Positions 9,229 to 18,295 are shown, numbered from the stretch's first letter. The stretch: DNA of 64,000 nt from Mucilaginibacter sp. (GCA_030445275.1 JAUCSE010000092.1:62001-126000), one strand, 5' to 3'. Notes: generated from the sequence alone by a model not told the origin. Program-made: numbers and translations.

Positions 9229-9782
9229 GATTTTGGTTTGTTATTTGGTTTATAAAATTGGTTTGCGAAATCCATAGAAGTCCCATTCGGCTTTGCAGGT
9301 TGCCGGTTATGGAAATTCAATTAATAAATTATTATTTAATTATTGGATAATATATGGCAAGTCAAATCTATATGATAACTTGATATAATAAGCTTATCAG
9401 TAGTAATTTATTTACGAAAACGTTTTCGGCGACAAGTATTAAACTAATTGATTTATAGCAAAATGCATATATATTTAAAGAATACAAAGCTAACACATAG
9501 TGTACCTATTTAGGGCTTATTTAAGCTATAGTAAGTGTTATTATTACCTAATAAATAGCAATCTGATTTTTATTATAATAGTTAAAAAATATGGATGTAT
9601 TTTTTAACTAAATTTTTAAATAACTTTTGTAGAAAAATGATGTTTAACCATCGAATTCGTTCTGAAATCAAAATATTGATCATTTAATCTGCATCGTTTT
9701 CACTTATTACAAATTAATTACTCCTAAATCACAGAAAATTTCCTATCATAGCGCATCTCCGGTAATTTGAACTTTTTATTGA
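9229..9782. other. Long AT-rich divergent intergenic region between lyase and hexosaminidase genes
   Basis: About 550 bases without a plausible gene separate two divergent secreted carbohydrate enzymes. Apart from the palindrome at 9415-9428, I see only AT-rich sequence and a near-consensus -7 element (AACTTTTG, around 9619-9626) that could serve the hexosaminidase gene with a 150-base leader. Confidence 0.6.
9415..9428. promoter_or_regulatory. Perfect LacI/GalR-type operator palindrome
   Basis: CGAAAACGTTTTCG is a perfect 14-base palindrome with the central CG and A/T flanks seen in LacI/GalR-family operators. It sits in the shared regulatory gap of two polysaccharide-degrading genes, a common target for such regulators. 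No LacI-family gene is in this window, so the regulator would be encoded elsewhere. Confidence 0.6.
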
Positions 9783-11483
9783 ATGAAATTTAAACTATTA
9801 GCTGCGTTTCTTTTATTATCAAGCTATATCCAGGCACAAAACGTAAACATTATTCCGCAACCCAAATCGGTTAATATCAGTACCGGACAATTTATTTTTA
9901 ATAATCATGCTACCATTGGCGTAAGTGACACCTCATTAATAAAACTGGCTGATCATTTTAGAAGTGAGGTAGCTAAGGCGAAGGGATTAATACTTTCTAT
10001 GAGTAATAATGAAGCAACCAGCCTTATTGATCTGGTGTTGGTTAATACTCCGCAAGCAACAGGGGCGTATGCATTAAAAATAACGTCTCAACGTATCACT
10101 ATTACTTCGCAAAATAAAGAAGGCATTTTTTATGGACTAGTATCGCTGCTGCAATTGATAAAAGATCAACCTCAAGGTGATGGGACTAATATTAGTTTGT
10201 CTGCTTGCGATATAACGGATTCGCCACGTTACCAATGGCGTGGCTTAATGCTTGATGAGGCAAGACATTTTTTCGGTAAGCAAAAAGTAAAACAACTGCT
10301 TGATTGGATGGCCTATTACAAACTTAATAAGTTTCACTGGCATTTAACCGATGCGCAGGGTTGGCGCATAGAGATCAAAAAGTACCCGAAACTTGCATTG
10401 ATAGGAGGGATTGGTGCTTACAGTGATTCATCGGCCGAACCAAGCTATTATACCCAGGACGATATTAAGGAAATTGTGGCTTATGCAGCCAGCCGGTTTA
10501 TAACGGTGATACCGGAGATTGATATGCCGGGTCATGCTACAGCGGCCAACAAAGCCTATCCCGAATTTACCGGTGGCAGTGTTGCCGGTTATCCAAACTT
10601 TACCTTTAACCCGGCCAATGAAGGCACTTACCAGTATCTGGCCAATATTATAAAAGAAACCAACGCCCTGTTTCCGGCACATATGATGCACCTGGGAGGT
10701 GATGAGGTTGCTTTCGGCGTTAAAGCCTGGTCGCTTGATACAGCTATTGCACACATGATGCAAAGAAAGAAGTTTGAAGATGTGGGGGAGCTGGAACGTT
10801 ATTTCTTTAAACGGATGACGGATACGGTTATCAGCCTGAACAGTAAAATATTAGCCTGGGACGAGGCTACAGGAAGCGACCTACCGGTTGGTAAAACCAT
10901 TATTTTTTGGTGGAGGCAAAATCTACCGGGGCAGTTACATTTAGCGCTTCAAAGAAATTATGAGGTAGTGCTTTGCCCGCGTTTACCATTGTATTTTGAT
11001 TTTGTACAGGATAGCGGCCATGTATCCGGTCGTAAATGGAATGGTGTATTTAACAGGTTGACAGATGTTTATAATTTCCCTGACAGGCAAACACCCGCGG
11101 ATGAGTTGAACTCGAAGCTTATTATTGGGATACAAGCCAATATATGGACAGAAACCATCGGCTCAGAAAGAAGACTAGATTTTATGCTTTTCCCGCGCAT
11201 AGCGGGCCTTGCCGAAGCCTGTTGGACTGCACCTGAATTGAAAAATGAACTGGCGTTTAATGACCGGTTAAAAGCCAGTTTAAAAAATTACGATAGCGCC
11301 GGTATCTATTATTATAATCCGTTTGATCCAGCCTACCACCCCGAAGCGGTCGACTTTCCACCGCGCGTAAAAGAGCCCAAGGTTATTAAATATAGCCGTC
11401 ATCATACTTCAAAAAAATCACACGGAAAAACAGCCCGAAAAGATAAGAGAGGAGCGGGTAGATCGCATAAAAAAAGGAAATAA
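9783..11483 (+). CDS. Beta-N-acetylhexosaminidase, GH20, secreted
   Basis: A 566-residue glycosidase releasing terminal N-acetylglucosamine or N-acetylgalactosamine from glycans, chitin or peptidoglycan fragments. It has a signal peptide (MKFKLLAAFLLLSSYIQAQ), a GH20b-like N-terminal domain to about residue 145, then the TIM barrel opening with RGLMLDEARHFFGK. The catalytic Asp-Glu pair is D307-E308 in HLGGDEV. The substrate-holding motif KFHWHLTDAQGWR is also present. The last 30 or so residues form an odd tail rich in Lys, Arg and His (SRHHTSKKSHGK...RSHKKRK) that the catalytic fold does not need. The stop codon lies inside the terminator stem. Confidence 0.93.
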   Translation: MKFKLLAAFLLLSSYIQAQNVNIIPQPKSVNISTGQFIFNNHATIGVSDTSLIKLADHFRSEVAKAKGLILSMSNNEATSLIDLVLVNTPQATGAYALKITSQRITITSQNKEGIFYGLVSLLQLIKDQPQGDGTNISLSACDITDSPRYQWRGLMLDEARHFFGKQKVKQLLDWMAYYKLNKFHWHLTDAQGWRIEIKKYPKLALIGGIGAYSDSSAEPSYYTQDDIKEIVAYAASRFITVIPEIDMPGHATAANKAYPEFTGGSVAGYPNFTFNPANEGTYQYLANIIKETNALFPAHMMHLGGDEVAFGVKAWSLDTAIAHMMQRKKFEDVGELERYFFKRMTDTVISLNSKILAWDEATGSDLPVGKTIIFWWRQNLPGQLHLALQRNYEVVLCPRLPLYFDFVQDSGHVSGRKWNGVFNRLTDVYNFPDRQTPADELNSKLIIGIQANIWTETIGSERRLDFMLFPRIAGLAEACWTAPELKNELAFNDRLKASLKNYDSAGIYYYNPFDPAYHPEAVDFPPRVKEPKVIKYSRHHTSKKSHGKTARKDKRGAGRSHKKRK

Positions 11484-11505
11484 CCTATGGTTATTTCCTT
11501 TTTTT
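11471..11505. terminator. Bidirectional terminator overlapping the hexosaminidase stop
   Basis: A 15-base perfect stem (AAAAAGGAAATAACC and its complement) with a 3-base loop, A-rich before and T-rich after, lies between convergent genes. The TAA stop of the upstream gene (11481-11483) is inside the left arm. Confidence 0.9.
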
Positions 11506-11520
11506 ATGGCTTTTTTGATC

Positions 11521-11862
11521 CTATTTATAAGCAGAAAGGTGAGTTGTTTTTATGCTGAGCATAAATGTTTTTCCAACGCTTATTTTAACGCTTTTATCCT
11601 GTAACAGGGCTTTGGCTGCCTCATCGGTTTTAATAGCCTCATACAGATCGCGCGCCACGGCCGATCCACTAATGTTGTTGATCACTTTACCATTTTCCAT
11701 CACGATGTTAAAGGTGTATCCAGATTTTCCGCGATCGCCTGCCGATTCAAAATCAGTTATATTCAGTTTAAACTGCTGATCTTCATTCATGCTTTTTTTC
11801 AAATGCAAACGGATAACGGGCATGTACCTTTTCCAGGTAGTTAAATACTTTCTTTCTTCCAT
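11521..11862 (-). CDS. Conserved hypothetical protein, about 113 residues
   Basis: A small, charged, soluble protein with no signal peptide or membrane segment. The middle and C-terminal half alternates short strands and helices (YTFNIVMENGKVINNISGSAVARDLYEAIKTDEAAKALL). I do not recognise a family. The reading frame is convincing because it is bounded by a terminator shared with the hexosaminidase gene and shows normal composition. The ATG at 11862 is the first usable start; a second Met near residue 25 is possible. Confidence 0.6.
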   Translation of the reverse strand: MEERKYLTTWKRYMPVIRLHLKKSMNEDQQFKLNITDFESAGDRGKSGYTFNIVMENGKVINNISGSAVARDLYEAIKTDEAAKALLQDKSVKISVGKTFMLSIKTTHLSAYK

Positions 11863-12320
11863 ACTTTCTATATAAAAACGAAGCCCTTGTAAGATATTAT
11901 GCTACAAGGACTTCAAACGATCTTCAGAACAGGGAAATATCTCCTGATCTAACTATTAATAATTTATTGTTTTGTTAATTTAAAGGTAACCTGGCTTAAC
12001 ACCCAAAATGTTACCACATGATTTTTCAAAGCTACCTAAATTAAAGGGTATTGGGCTCATATAATCCATTATAAAGTTCAGTGTTTTGCGCTTTTATTTA
12101 ATTGGCCTAAATAAAGTTATGATCAAGACATTGTTAAGTACACATTTCAAATCTTGTAGTGGTTATATAGGGGTGATAAGTCATGATTTGCAAACCCATT
12201 CAGGAACCAGGGGGAATATTAATTAGTAATTTGCAAGAAGTAAAAGGACATTAATACTGCCAGACTAATGGCATCACTTTTATACTGAAAAATCTTCCCT
12301 AAATAATCAGCAATTCAACA
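11863..12320. other. 458-base intergenic region, no gene seen
   Basis: AT-rich sequence between divergent genes. It has two weak inverted repeats (CCTTGTA/TACAAGG at 11885-11909 and GGTAAC/GTTACC at 11985-12015) but no confident promoter, RNA or peptide. It is presumably the regulatory region of the GH9 gene. Confidence 0.5.
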
Positions 12321-14099
12321 ATGAACCATACCCCGCAATTTAAAGTAGTTCTGATATTCTTATTAATTTCACTTGCATTAATCAGCAAGGCAACTCCTGT
12401 TATTTATGTTAATCAGGTGGCTTTTGATGCCCGTGGATCAAAAATGGCTGTTATACGTAATGATGTTAAACTAAATGGCACTATCGCTTTCACATTGGTA
12501 AGCTCATCAGGTAAAGCTTCATTTGCGGGTACACTTAAAGGGCCTTTTCAAATCAACGAATGGGCACAAGGTGTTTTTTTTTACCAGGCCGACTTTTCGT
12601 CATTCGTACAAACCGGCAAATATCGCCTAAGTGTCAGCATAAGCGGAAAAAAATATCTTTCGGATGAGTTTGAAGTAAGTGAGAATGCGCTGGCGGTGAA
12701 TACCATTCCATCAATCATTAATTATTATAATACACAAAGGGCCAATACGCCTACTGAACTAGACGTTGATAAAGCGGTAATTCTTTATGGCAGTACTAAA
12801 ACTGCAGATGTACGCGGTGGTTGGTGCGATGCATCGGGCGATGTAAGCAAGTACTTTTCGCACCTGGCATATGCCAATTATATGTCGCCCCAGCAAATTC
12901 CATTGGTTACCTGGTCAATGGTTAATGCGGTACAAACAGTGCCTGGTTTGCTAAACAAGCTTGGTGCTTATGACAATATGGTTAATGAGGCCTTATGGGG
13001 CGGCGACTATATCATGCGTTCTTTATCAAAAGAAGGTTATTTCTATATGACCGTTTTTAGCTATTTCAGTAAAGATCCAAAAGCACGCAGAATTGTTGGT
13101 TTAAGGGCCAACAGTGTTACTACTGATGAATATCAATGTGCATTTCGCGAAGGTGGTGGTATAGGCATAGCTGCTCTGGCACGCATATCAACATTAAAGA
13201 AAGATGGTGAGTATAAATCGGGCGAATACCTGGATGCCGCCAAGCGTGCTTTCGCTCATTTGCTAATTAACAACACCAAATATGATGATGACGGCAAGGA
13301 AAATATTATTGATGATTATTGTGCCCTGATGGCTGCTACTGAATTATGGATAGCCACCGATAGTTCATTTTATCATGACGAAGCCCGTAAACGTGCGCAG
13401 AATATTGAAAAACGAATGAGCCCGGAAGGTTATTTTATTTCTGATGATGGTAATCGCCCGTTTTGGCATGCCTCTGATGCAGGTTTGCCCATCATTGCAT
13501 TGAGCAGATATTTAAGCAAGGAAAACAATACTACCGACAGAACGGCTGCGCTTACCGTGATCAAAAAAGCACTTGATTACAACCTGCGGATAACTAAAGA
13601 GGTAAGTAATCCCTTTGGATATGCAAGGCAGACCTTTCGTTTGAACAACCAAGTTAAAGATGGATTTTTTATACCACACGAAAACGAAACCGGTTGGTGG
13701 TGGCAGGGCGAGAATGCCCGTTTGGGCTCGTTAGCTACGGCTGCGTTGGTAGGTGGCAGATTGGTTTATCCTGAAAAGGGCGGCTGGGGTGTAAAAAAAG
13801 ATCTTGCCGCTTATGCATCAGATCAAATTTCGTGGATATTGGGTGGTAACCCTTATTCTATATGCTTCATGTACCAGTTTGGTAAAAACAATGTGCCTTA
13901 CATGAGTTCAAGTTTTGGCCATGGATCGGGTAAAGGAGGTATATCAAACGGCGTTACCGGTAAAGAGGGCAAGCCTGATGGTAGTGGCATTGATTTTAAA
14001 ACGAAGGATAACGGTAACGAATGGCGTTGGACTGAACAATGGTTGCCTCATGCAGCCTGGTTTTTACAGGCTATCACCGCCATGGCCCAGCCTGAATAG
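12321..14099 (+). CDS. Glycoside hydrolase family 9 (cellulase-type), secreted
   Basis: A 592-residue secreted enzyme with a signal peptide (residues 1-24), an N-terminal immunoglobulin-like cellulase domain (VIYVNQVAFDARGSKMAVI, about 25-115) and an (alpha/alpha)6 catalytic domain. The GH9 nucleophile region reads GGWCDASGDVSKY, with candidate Asp residues D170 and D174; the usual form is GGWYDAGD, so this is a variant with a one-residue insertion. The C-terminal general-acid region is NEWRWTEQW, with E567 the likely acid. GH9 members cut beta-1,4-glucans or xyloglucan oligosaccharides. The gene stands alone, with 479 bases to the next certain gene. Confidence 0.88.
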   Translation: MNHTPQFKVVLIFLLISLALISKATPVIYVNQVAFDARGSKMAVIRNDVKLNGTIAFTLVSSSGKASFAGTLKGPFQINEWAQGVFFYQADFSSFVQTGKYRLSVSISGKKYLSDEFEVSENALAVNTIPSIINYYNTQRANTPTELDVDKAVILYGSTKTADVRGGWCDASGDVSKYFSHLAYANYMSPQQIPLVTWSMVNAVQTVPGLLNKLGAYDNMVNEALWGGDYIMRSLSKEGYFYMTVFSYFSKDPKARRIVGLRANSVTTDEYQCAFREGGGIGIAALARISTLKKDGEYKSGEYLDAAKRAFAHLLINNTKYDDDGKENIIDDYCALMAATELWIATDSSFYHDEARKRAQNIEKRMSPEGYFISDDGNRPFWHASDAGLPIIALSRYLSKENNTTDRTAALTVIKKALDYNLRITKEVSNPFGYARQTFRLNNQVKDGFFIPHENETGWWWQGENARLGSLATAALVGGRLVYPEKGGWGVKKDLAAYASDQISWILGGNPYSICFMYQFGKNNVPYMSSSFGHGSGKGGISNGVTGKEGKPDGSGIDFKTKDNGNEWRWTEQWLPHAAWFLQAITAMAQPE

Positions 14100-14300
14100 C
14101 ATTAAAAATCAATCAAACATGCTGAAAATTACATGTTAATTTCGAACTTATACACTATTTGCCTATATTGACCTCAAGTTAGCCGGGACTAATCAACCAC
14201 GTGCTAAATATCTACAAAGCCCAACCAATCATGTGCTTTACTTTCTGTAATGGCAATGCTTACGCTTTGCGCAAAACACAATACTATGTTGGTAGCTATC

Positions 14301-14474
14301 ATGAAAATCTTTATTTTCCTATGTATTTTAATAGTGCCGTTACGTGGACCGTCAAGACGAAGAGAAAATAAGGATAACCAGCCCGAAAGCACTACTGTTC
14401 TTTCAAAATATGCTGTAAACGAAAGGGGCTATTTAGAAGTAATAGATAAAGAAAACACATCCAAAACACAATAA
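14301..14474 (+). CDS. Possible small secreted peptide, 57 residues
   Basis: An ATG at 14301 opens a 57-residue frame starting with a signal-like segment (MKIFIFLCILIVPLRG) followed by a charged polar tail. No family is recognised. The frame extends upstream to an ATG at 14250, but the 14301 start gives a proper hydrophobic N-terminus. Nothing else supports expression, so this may be chance. Confidence 0.3.
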   Translation: MKIFIFLCILIVPLRGPSRRRENKDNQPESTTVLSKYAVNERGYLEVIDKENTSKTQ

Positions 14475-14578
14475 ACGTACTCCAATTTGCGATGCGATAA
14501 TTTAACTGGTTGAGGCAACCGATCTGCTATTTAATACGTGTACACTATATAAGCACAATCACGTAAAAAATTAAGATC

Positions 14579-14953
14579 ATGAAAACCATTAAAATAACAA
14601 TCATTGCCATTGTGGGCATCTTTTTATTTGCCGGTTGCGGGAAAACTGTATCAACAAACACCAATAATCCTACATCAAAAAATGGTGATACACCAGTAAC
14701 CGACGGTACTGCAACTATAGCAAGCTTTGCTTTTTCGCCAGCGGTGTTAAACCTAAAAACGGGAGGTTCGGTAACCTGGACAAATAAAGATTCGTCACCA
14801 CATACCGTAACTGACGGTGCAGGTGCGTTTGACAGTGGCAGTATTGCCCAGAACGGCACTTATACTTTTAAGTTTTCAAAAGCAGGTACCTATACTTATC
14901 ATTGCACATTTCACTCTATGATGGTACCTGCCAAGGTAGTAGTAACCGATTAA
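14579..14953 (+). CDS. Cupredoxin (plastocyanin-like) lipoprotein
   Basis: A 124-residue single-domain blue-copper protein. The lipobox is LFAGC with Cys20, so the protein is a lipoprotein exposed to the periplasm or surface. After a Thr/Asn-rich linker, the cupredoxin fold begins (ATIASFAFSPAVLNLKTGGSVTWTNKD). The type-1 copper ligands are visible: H75 in SPHTV, C109 in YHCTFH, H112 and M114 or M115 in FHSMM. Such proteins carry electrons, for instance to a terminal oxidase or a nitrite or nitrous-oxide reductase, none of which is in this window. It is followed by a very long terminator hairpin. Confidence 0.9.
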   Translation: MKTIKITIIAIVGIFLFAGCGKTVSTNTNNPTSKNGDTPVTDGTATIASFAFSPAVLNLKTGGSVTWTNKDSSPHTVTDGAGAFDSGSIAQNGTYTFKFSKAGTYTYHCTFHSMMVPAKVVVTD

Positions 14954-14955
14954 AC

Positions 14956-15008
14956 CCAATAAGAGTACTGTCATTTAGGGCATTTAATAATGACGGTACT
15001 CTTATTGG
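14956..15008. terminator. Long bidirectional terminator hairpin
   Basis: A 13-base perfect stem (CCAATAAGAGTAC / GTACTCTTATTGG), one mismatch, then a further 6 paired bases and a 13-base loop. It lies between the convergent cupredoxin and PhnB-like genes. Confidence 0.85.
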
Positions 15009-15017
15009 TTATTTATT

Positions 15018-15500
15018 TTATTTATTATATGCTTCCTCTAATGTTTTAATATCAATCTTAACCATTTGCATCATGGCCATCATTACATTGCTCGCTTTTT
15101 TAGGGTCTTTATCCCTCAGCATTTTTTCTATTTCTGAAGGAGCCACCTGCCATGATAATCCAAATTTATCTTTGAGCCAGCCGCATTGGCTCTCCTGCCC
15201 GCCGTCGGCAAGTAATGCGTCCCAGTAAAAGTCTATCTCTTCCTGCGTTTCACAATTAACTGATAGTGATATCGCTTCAGTAAACTTAAATCCCGGGCCG
15301 CCGTTCAGTATCATTAGTTCCTGTCCATCCAATACAAACCTTGCAACCAGTATTTGCCCGGCCATTTGCGGGTGTACTTCACCATAATAGGTGATATCTG
15401 AAATTTTTGAGTTTTTAAATACAGAAGTATAAAAATTAAGAGCCTCTTCAACTTTACCGTCTTTACCGTCGAACCATAGGCATGGGGTGATCTTTTGCAT
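15018..15500 (-). CDS. PhnB-like VOC-superfamily protein
   Basis: A 160-residue protein opening with the family signature MQKITPCLWFDGKDGKVEEALNFYTSVF. This belongs to the PhnB/3-demethylubiquinone methyltransferase-like group of the glyoxalase/bleomycin-resistance fold. A second repeat begins near FTEAISLSVNCETQEEIDFYWDALLADGG, with the end motif CGWLKDKFGLSWQVAP. Despite the family name, most members are uncharacterised and are not methyltransferases. It is probably a single-gene transcript, as terminator-like hairpins lie on both sides. Confidence 0.85.
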   Translation of the reverse strand: MQKITPCLWFDGKDGKVEEALNFYTSVFKNSKISDITYYGEVHPQMAGQILVARFVLDGQELMILNGGPGFKFTEAISLSVNCETQEEIDFYWDALLADGGQESQCGWLKDKFGLSWQVAPSEIEKMLRDKDPKKASNVMMAMMQMVKIDIKTLEEAYNK

Positions 15501-15631
15501 GATAATTTCTCCTTATTTGTTTTACATTGATTTAATACCTCAAAGTTAAGTTCAATGATCCAATTAAAAAGGGGGCGAGTATGACAATAAAAGGGGGGAA
15601 TTGCGCAAAAAAAGTACTGATATAAAATAGC

Positions 15632-15661
15632 AAAGCCCGATCCGTTATTGGATCAGGCTTT
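15632..15661 (-). terminator. Terminator hairpin after the small membrane protein gene
   Basis: A 12-base stem with one mismatch (AAAGCCcGATCC / GGATCaGGCTTT) around a 6-base loop lies downstream of the minus-strand gene at 15699-15920. Confidence 0.75.
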
Positions 15662-15698
15662 ATGTATCTTAAAGGCTTAAGAGTTTTAACCTTAATAG

Positions 15699-15920
15699 TT
15701 AAGCATTCCTTGCTTTTTCACCTGCATATGGTAAAGATGATATAAAGATCACCATTCCTATACCAAAGGTTATAAATCCGCCATAAACAATTCCTGCAGA
15801 CGCGTCAACTCCGCTAATCGAATCGGCCGGGTTAAATGCATGATTTGGTGTAAAAGCTATATAGCCGCCTACTATTAATATACCTATTGCTGTGATTAAA
15901 AGCCCTAATATTCTTTTCAT
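15699..15920 (-). CDS. Small two-span membrane protein, 73 residues
   Basis: A hydrophobic N-terminal span (LGLLITAIGILIVGGYIAF), a short polar loop, then a second span (GIVYGGFITFGIGMVIFISSL), ending in a charged tail. I do not recognise the family; similar small DUF-type membrane proteins are frequent in Bacteroidota. A hairpin terminator lies immediately downstream, supporting it as a real transcript. Confidence 0.6.
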   Translation of the reverse strand: MKRILGLLITAIGILIVGGYIAFTPNHAFNPADSISGVDASAGIVYGGFITFGIGMVIFISSLPYAGEKARNA

Positions 15921-16096
15921 GTTTTTGATGTGAAACTATAATGAGGGCAAATGTATAAACTTTAATGTAATCAACAAAAAACCCGATACCAAAATATGGG
16001 TATTTTTCATGAATGATTTTATAAATAGGTATTAGTTCTATAGCTTTAAGTCAATTAATAATTTGATTTTATACTCAATAACAAATCTTAAGCCTT

Positions 16097-16320
16097 ATGA
16101 AAAAACATAATCTATTATTTAGCCTGATAGCCAGTTTTAGTTTAATGGCTGTTTTAAATGCAAATGCATAAACTGGTGAGTCTGGAAATAGTGACAACAG
16201 AAGTGCTAAATTAGTTATAAATTTCCCTTTTGACTTGTGCCGGGCGACTCTGTGATCTTTACTGAAAACTTCTCTAAATTGGTAAGCAATTTTAAGATCG
16301 CACAATTCAAAAGAGGATAG
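16097..16320 (+). pseudogene. Decayed gene for a small secreted protein
   Basis: ATG at 16097 begins a textbook signal peptide, 24 residues ending in VLNANA, which is followed directly by a TAA stop at 16169-16171. The same frame continues with plausible protein (TGESGNSDNRSAKLVINFPF) and then breaks near 16240. Reading in the +1 frame from 16240 gives PGDSVIFTENFSKLVSNF and so on to a TAG at 16318. Thus one stop and one frameshift separate three pieces of what reads as one secreted protein of about 75 residues. A terminator follows. Sequencing error is an alternative for either change, but both together favour decay. The family is not recognised. Confidence 0.55.
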
Positions 16321-16331
16321 AAAGAAACAAA

Positions 16332-16361
16332 AAATGCCTGGTAGGTAAATACCGGGCATTT
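16332..16361. terminator. Bidirectional terminator
   Basis: Stem AAATGCCtGGTA / TACCgGGCATTT with one mismatch and a 6-base loop lies between the decayed gene and the convergent hydrolase gene. Confidence 0.75.
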
Positions 16362-16384
16362 CTGTTAAATAAGCAATTCCTGTT

Positions 16385-17347
16385 TTACTTAGGCAGATCC
16401 TTCATAAAATCTAAAATATCCGCGCCAATTTCCTGCACATGGGTCTCCAACGCAAAATGACCGGTATCATAAAATTTAACCTTGGCATCTGGGATATCTT
16501 TTTTATATCCCTCTGCACCAGCAGGTAAAAAGAAGGGATCTTTGCTTCCCCATACGGCCAGTAATTTGGGATTTTTATCCCTGAAATAAGCCTGAAACTT
16601 TGGATATAGGGCAACATTTGTGCGGTAATCAAGCATCAGATCGAGCTGGATATCCAGATGCCCTGGTTGGTCAAGGAAATGCTGATCCAGCGTATATGCT
16701 TCGGGCTCAATCAATGAAGTATCGGCTACGCCTGTTTCATATTGAAACTTGGTCATTTTGATAGATACGAAACCTTTCAGGGCATCGCGGTTTTCCTGCG
16801 ATGGATCAATCCAGTATTTTTGGATAGGAGCCCAGGCGGGACCCAGGCCTTCTTCATAAGCATTACCATTTTGTGATATAATACCGGTTATCTTTTCGGG
16901 ATTAGCCAGCGCCAAACGAAGGCCGGTAGGTGCCCCATAGTCAAAAATGTAAATGGCAAAACGTTTGAGTTTTAAAATATCAATAAAACCCTGCATTGAT
17001 TTGGCCAAAATATCAAAGGTATAGCTAAACTTGGTAGGGGATGGCGAATCTGAATAACCAAAACCTGGCAAATCTGGTGCTATTACGTGGTATTTGGCTG
17101 ATAAAATGGGAATCAGGTTACGAAACATAAATGACGATGTTGGATAACCATGCAGTAATAAAATTACCGGCGCATCCTTTGCTCCGGCTTCGCGATAAAA
17201 AATATTCAAGCCGTTTACCTTAATGTTGTTGTAATGAATTGCTGTAGTTTTCATGTGGTTGTTTTTTGTAGAATTAATTGGCTGGGCTAATACAGATGAG
17301 ACACCTGTAATGAACAGCAGGAATGTTAAATGGTGTTTTTTAAACAT
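16385..17347 (-). CDS. Secreted alpha/beta hydrolase, epoxide-hydrolase/dehalogenase-like
   Basis: A 320-residue enzyme. The ATG at 17347 is chosen because it starts a signal peptide (MFKKHHLTFLLFITGVSSVLAQ). The oxyanion motif LLHGYPTSS is clear. The nucleophile elbow reads IFDYGAP, so the nucleophile is Asp rather than Ser, as in haloalkane dehalogenases and epoxide hydrolases. The remaining triad is represented by WGSKDPFF (Asp) and TGHFALETH (His). Periplasmic location is predicted. It diverges from a LysR regulator 87 bases away, a layout that usually means direct control. The true substrate is not predictable. Confidence 0.82.
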   Translation of the reverse strand: MFKKHHLTFLLFITGVSSVLAQPINSTKNNHMKTTAIHYNNIKVNGLNIFYREAGAKDAPVILLLHGYPTSSFMFRNLIPILSAKYHVIAPDLPGFGYSDSPSPTKFSYTFDILAKSMQGFIDILKLKRFAIYIFDYGAPTGLRLALANPEKITGIISQNGNAYEEGLGPAWAPIQKYWIDPSQENRDALKGFVSIKMTKFQYETGVADTSLIEPEAYTLDQHFLDQPGHLDIQLDLMLDYRTNVALYPKFQAYFRDKNPKLLAVWGSKDPFFLPAGAEGYKKDIPDAKVKFYDTGHFALETHVQEIGADILDFMKDLPK

Positions 17348-17434
17348 GATGCTTTTTATTTTAATCAAATTTAAGCTGTATATTTGATTACTTAAAATGA
17401 TTAATAATAATACAATACATCATAAAAAGAGATA

Positions 17435-18292
17435 ATGAATATCAATGATCTTAAAATATTTGAAGCGGTAGCTACTCACGGAAGTTTTACCAAAGCAGCT
17501 GAGGCTATGTTCACCGTACAGTCAAATGTTACAGCGCGAATCAAAAGTCTGGAAGAAGAGTTTAATGTCAATCTGTTTAAAAGAACATCCCGCACGGTAA
17601 TACTCACTTCGGCCGGGGAAATATTCATCCAGTACTGTAAAAAGCTGAATCACTTAACCGAAGTGGTAAAGCAGGAATTATCTGATACTACTAAAGTAAT
17701 GGGCTCACTTAAAATTGGCTGTATTGAAACTACTATGGCGCTTAAAGTACCCGGATTGATCAATAAGTTTACGGATAAGTACCCGGATGTACTATTAAAT
17801 TTCAAGGCTGATAGTTCGCCTAATTTGATCAATGATGTATTAAACTATAAGCTCGATGCCGCTTTTGTGGCTGCCCCAATTACAGTTCCTGAGCTAGGCG
17901 CGCATTTGATAAAGGAAGAAAAACTAGTTATTGTTACCGCGGAAAGTTATCCTGATTTGCCGGAATATATTGCAAAAGGCCCCGTTAAAATTGTTGTTTT
18001 TGAAATGGGGTGCAGCTATCGCCCTAAACTGGAAGCCTGGTTAAACTCTAAAGGGATATTCAATTATCAGTGTACAGTGCTTAATACTTTAGAAGGCATT
18101 ATGAATTTTGTAGAGGCAGGTATAGGCATTACCATAATGCCCCAAGACTTGATTAGCCAGATATATTATAACCGTAAACTAAAAACATATCCTGTTTCCG
18201 GCGAATTTGGTTTATTGACCACCGTTATCGCTTATCGTAATGATGTACCCCAATCAAATGCTATGAAAGTGTTTATGGATCTGTTTCAGTAG
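17435..18292 (+). CDS. LysR-family transcriptional regulator
   Basis: A 285-residue LysR regulator with the N-terminal winged helix-turn-helix (MNINDLKIFEAVATHGSFTK...RTSRTVILTSAGEIF, about residues 1-60) and a C-terminal periplasmic-binding-protein-like sensor domain. It diverges from the epoxide-hydrolase-like gene and ends 3 bases before the end of the convergent drug exporter. By its position it probably controls the hydrolase (inference). Confidence 0.9.
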   Translation: MNINDLKIFEAVATHGSFTKAAEAMFTVQSNVTARIKSLEEEFNVNLFKRTSRTVILTSAGEIFIQYCKKLNHLTEVVKQELSDTTKVMGSLKIGCIETTMALKVPGLINKFTDKYPDVLLNFKADSSPNLINDVLNYKLDAAFVAAPITVPELGAHLIKEEKLVIVTAESYPDLPEYIAKGPVKIVVFEMGCSYRPKLEAWLNSKGIFNYQCTVLNTLEGIMNFVEAGIGITIMPQDLISQIYYNRKLKTYPVSGEFGLLTTVIAYRNDVPQSNAMKVFMDLFQ

Positions 18293-18295
18293 TTG

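Noticed and set aside
14545..14859. A 104-codon minus-strand frame
   Set aside because: It overlaps the cupredoxin gene, which has a lipobox and all copper ligands; the antisense frame has none.
16075..16359. A 94-codon minus-strand frame opposite the decayed secreted-protein gene
   Set aside because: It lies antisense to a clear signal peptide, spans the shared terminator, and its protein has no sensible start context or domain.
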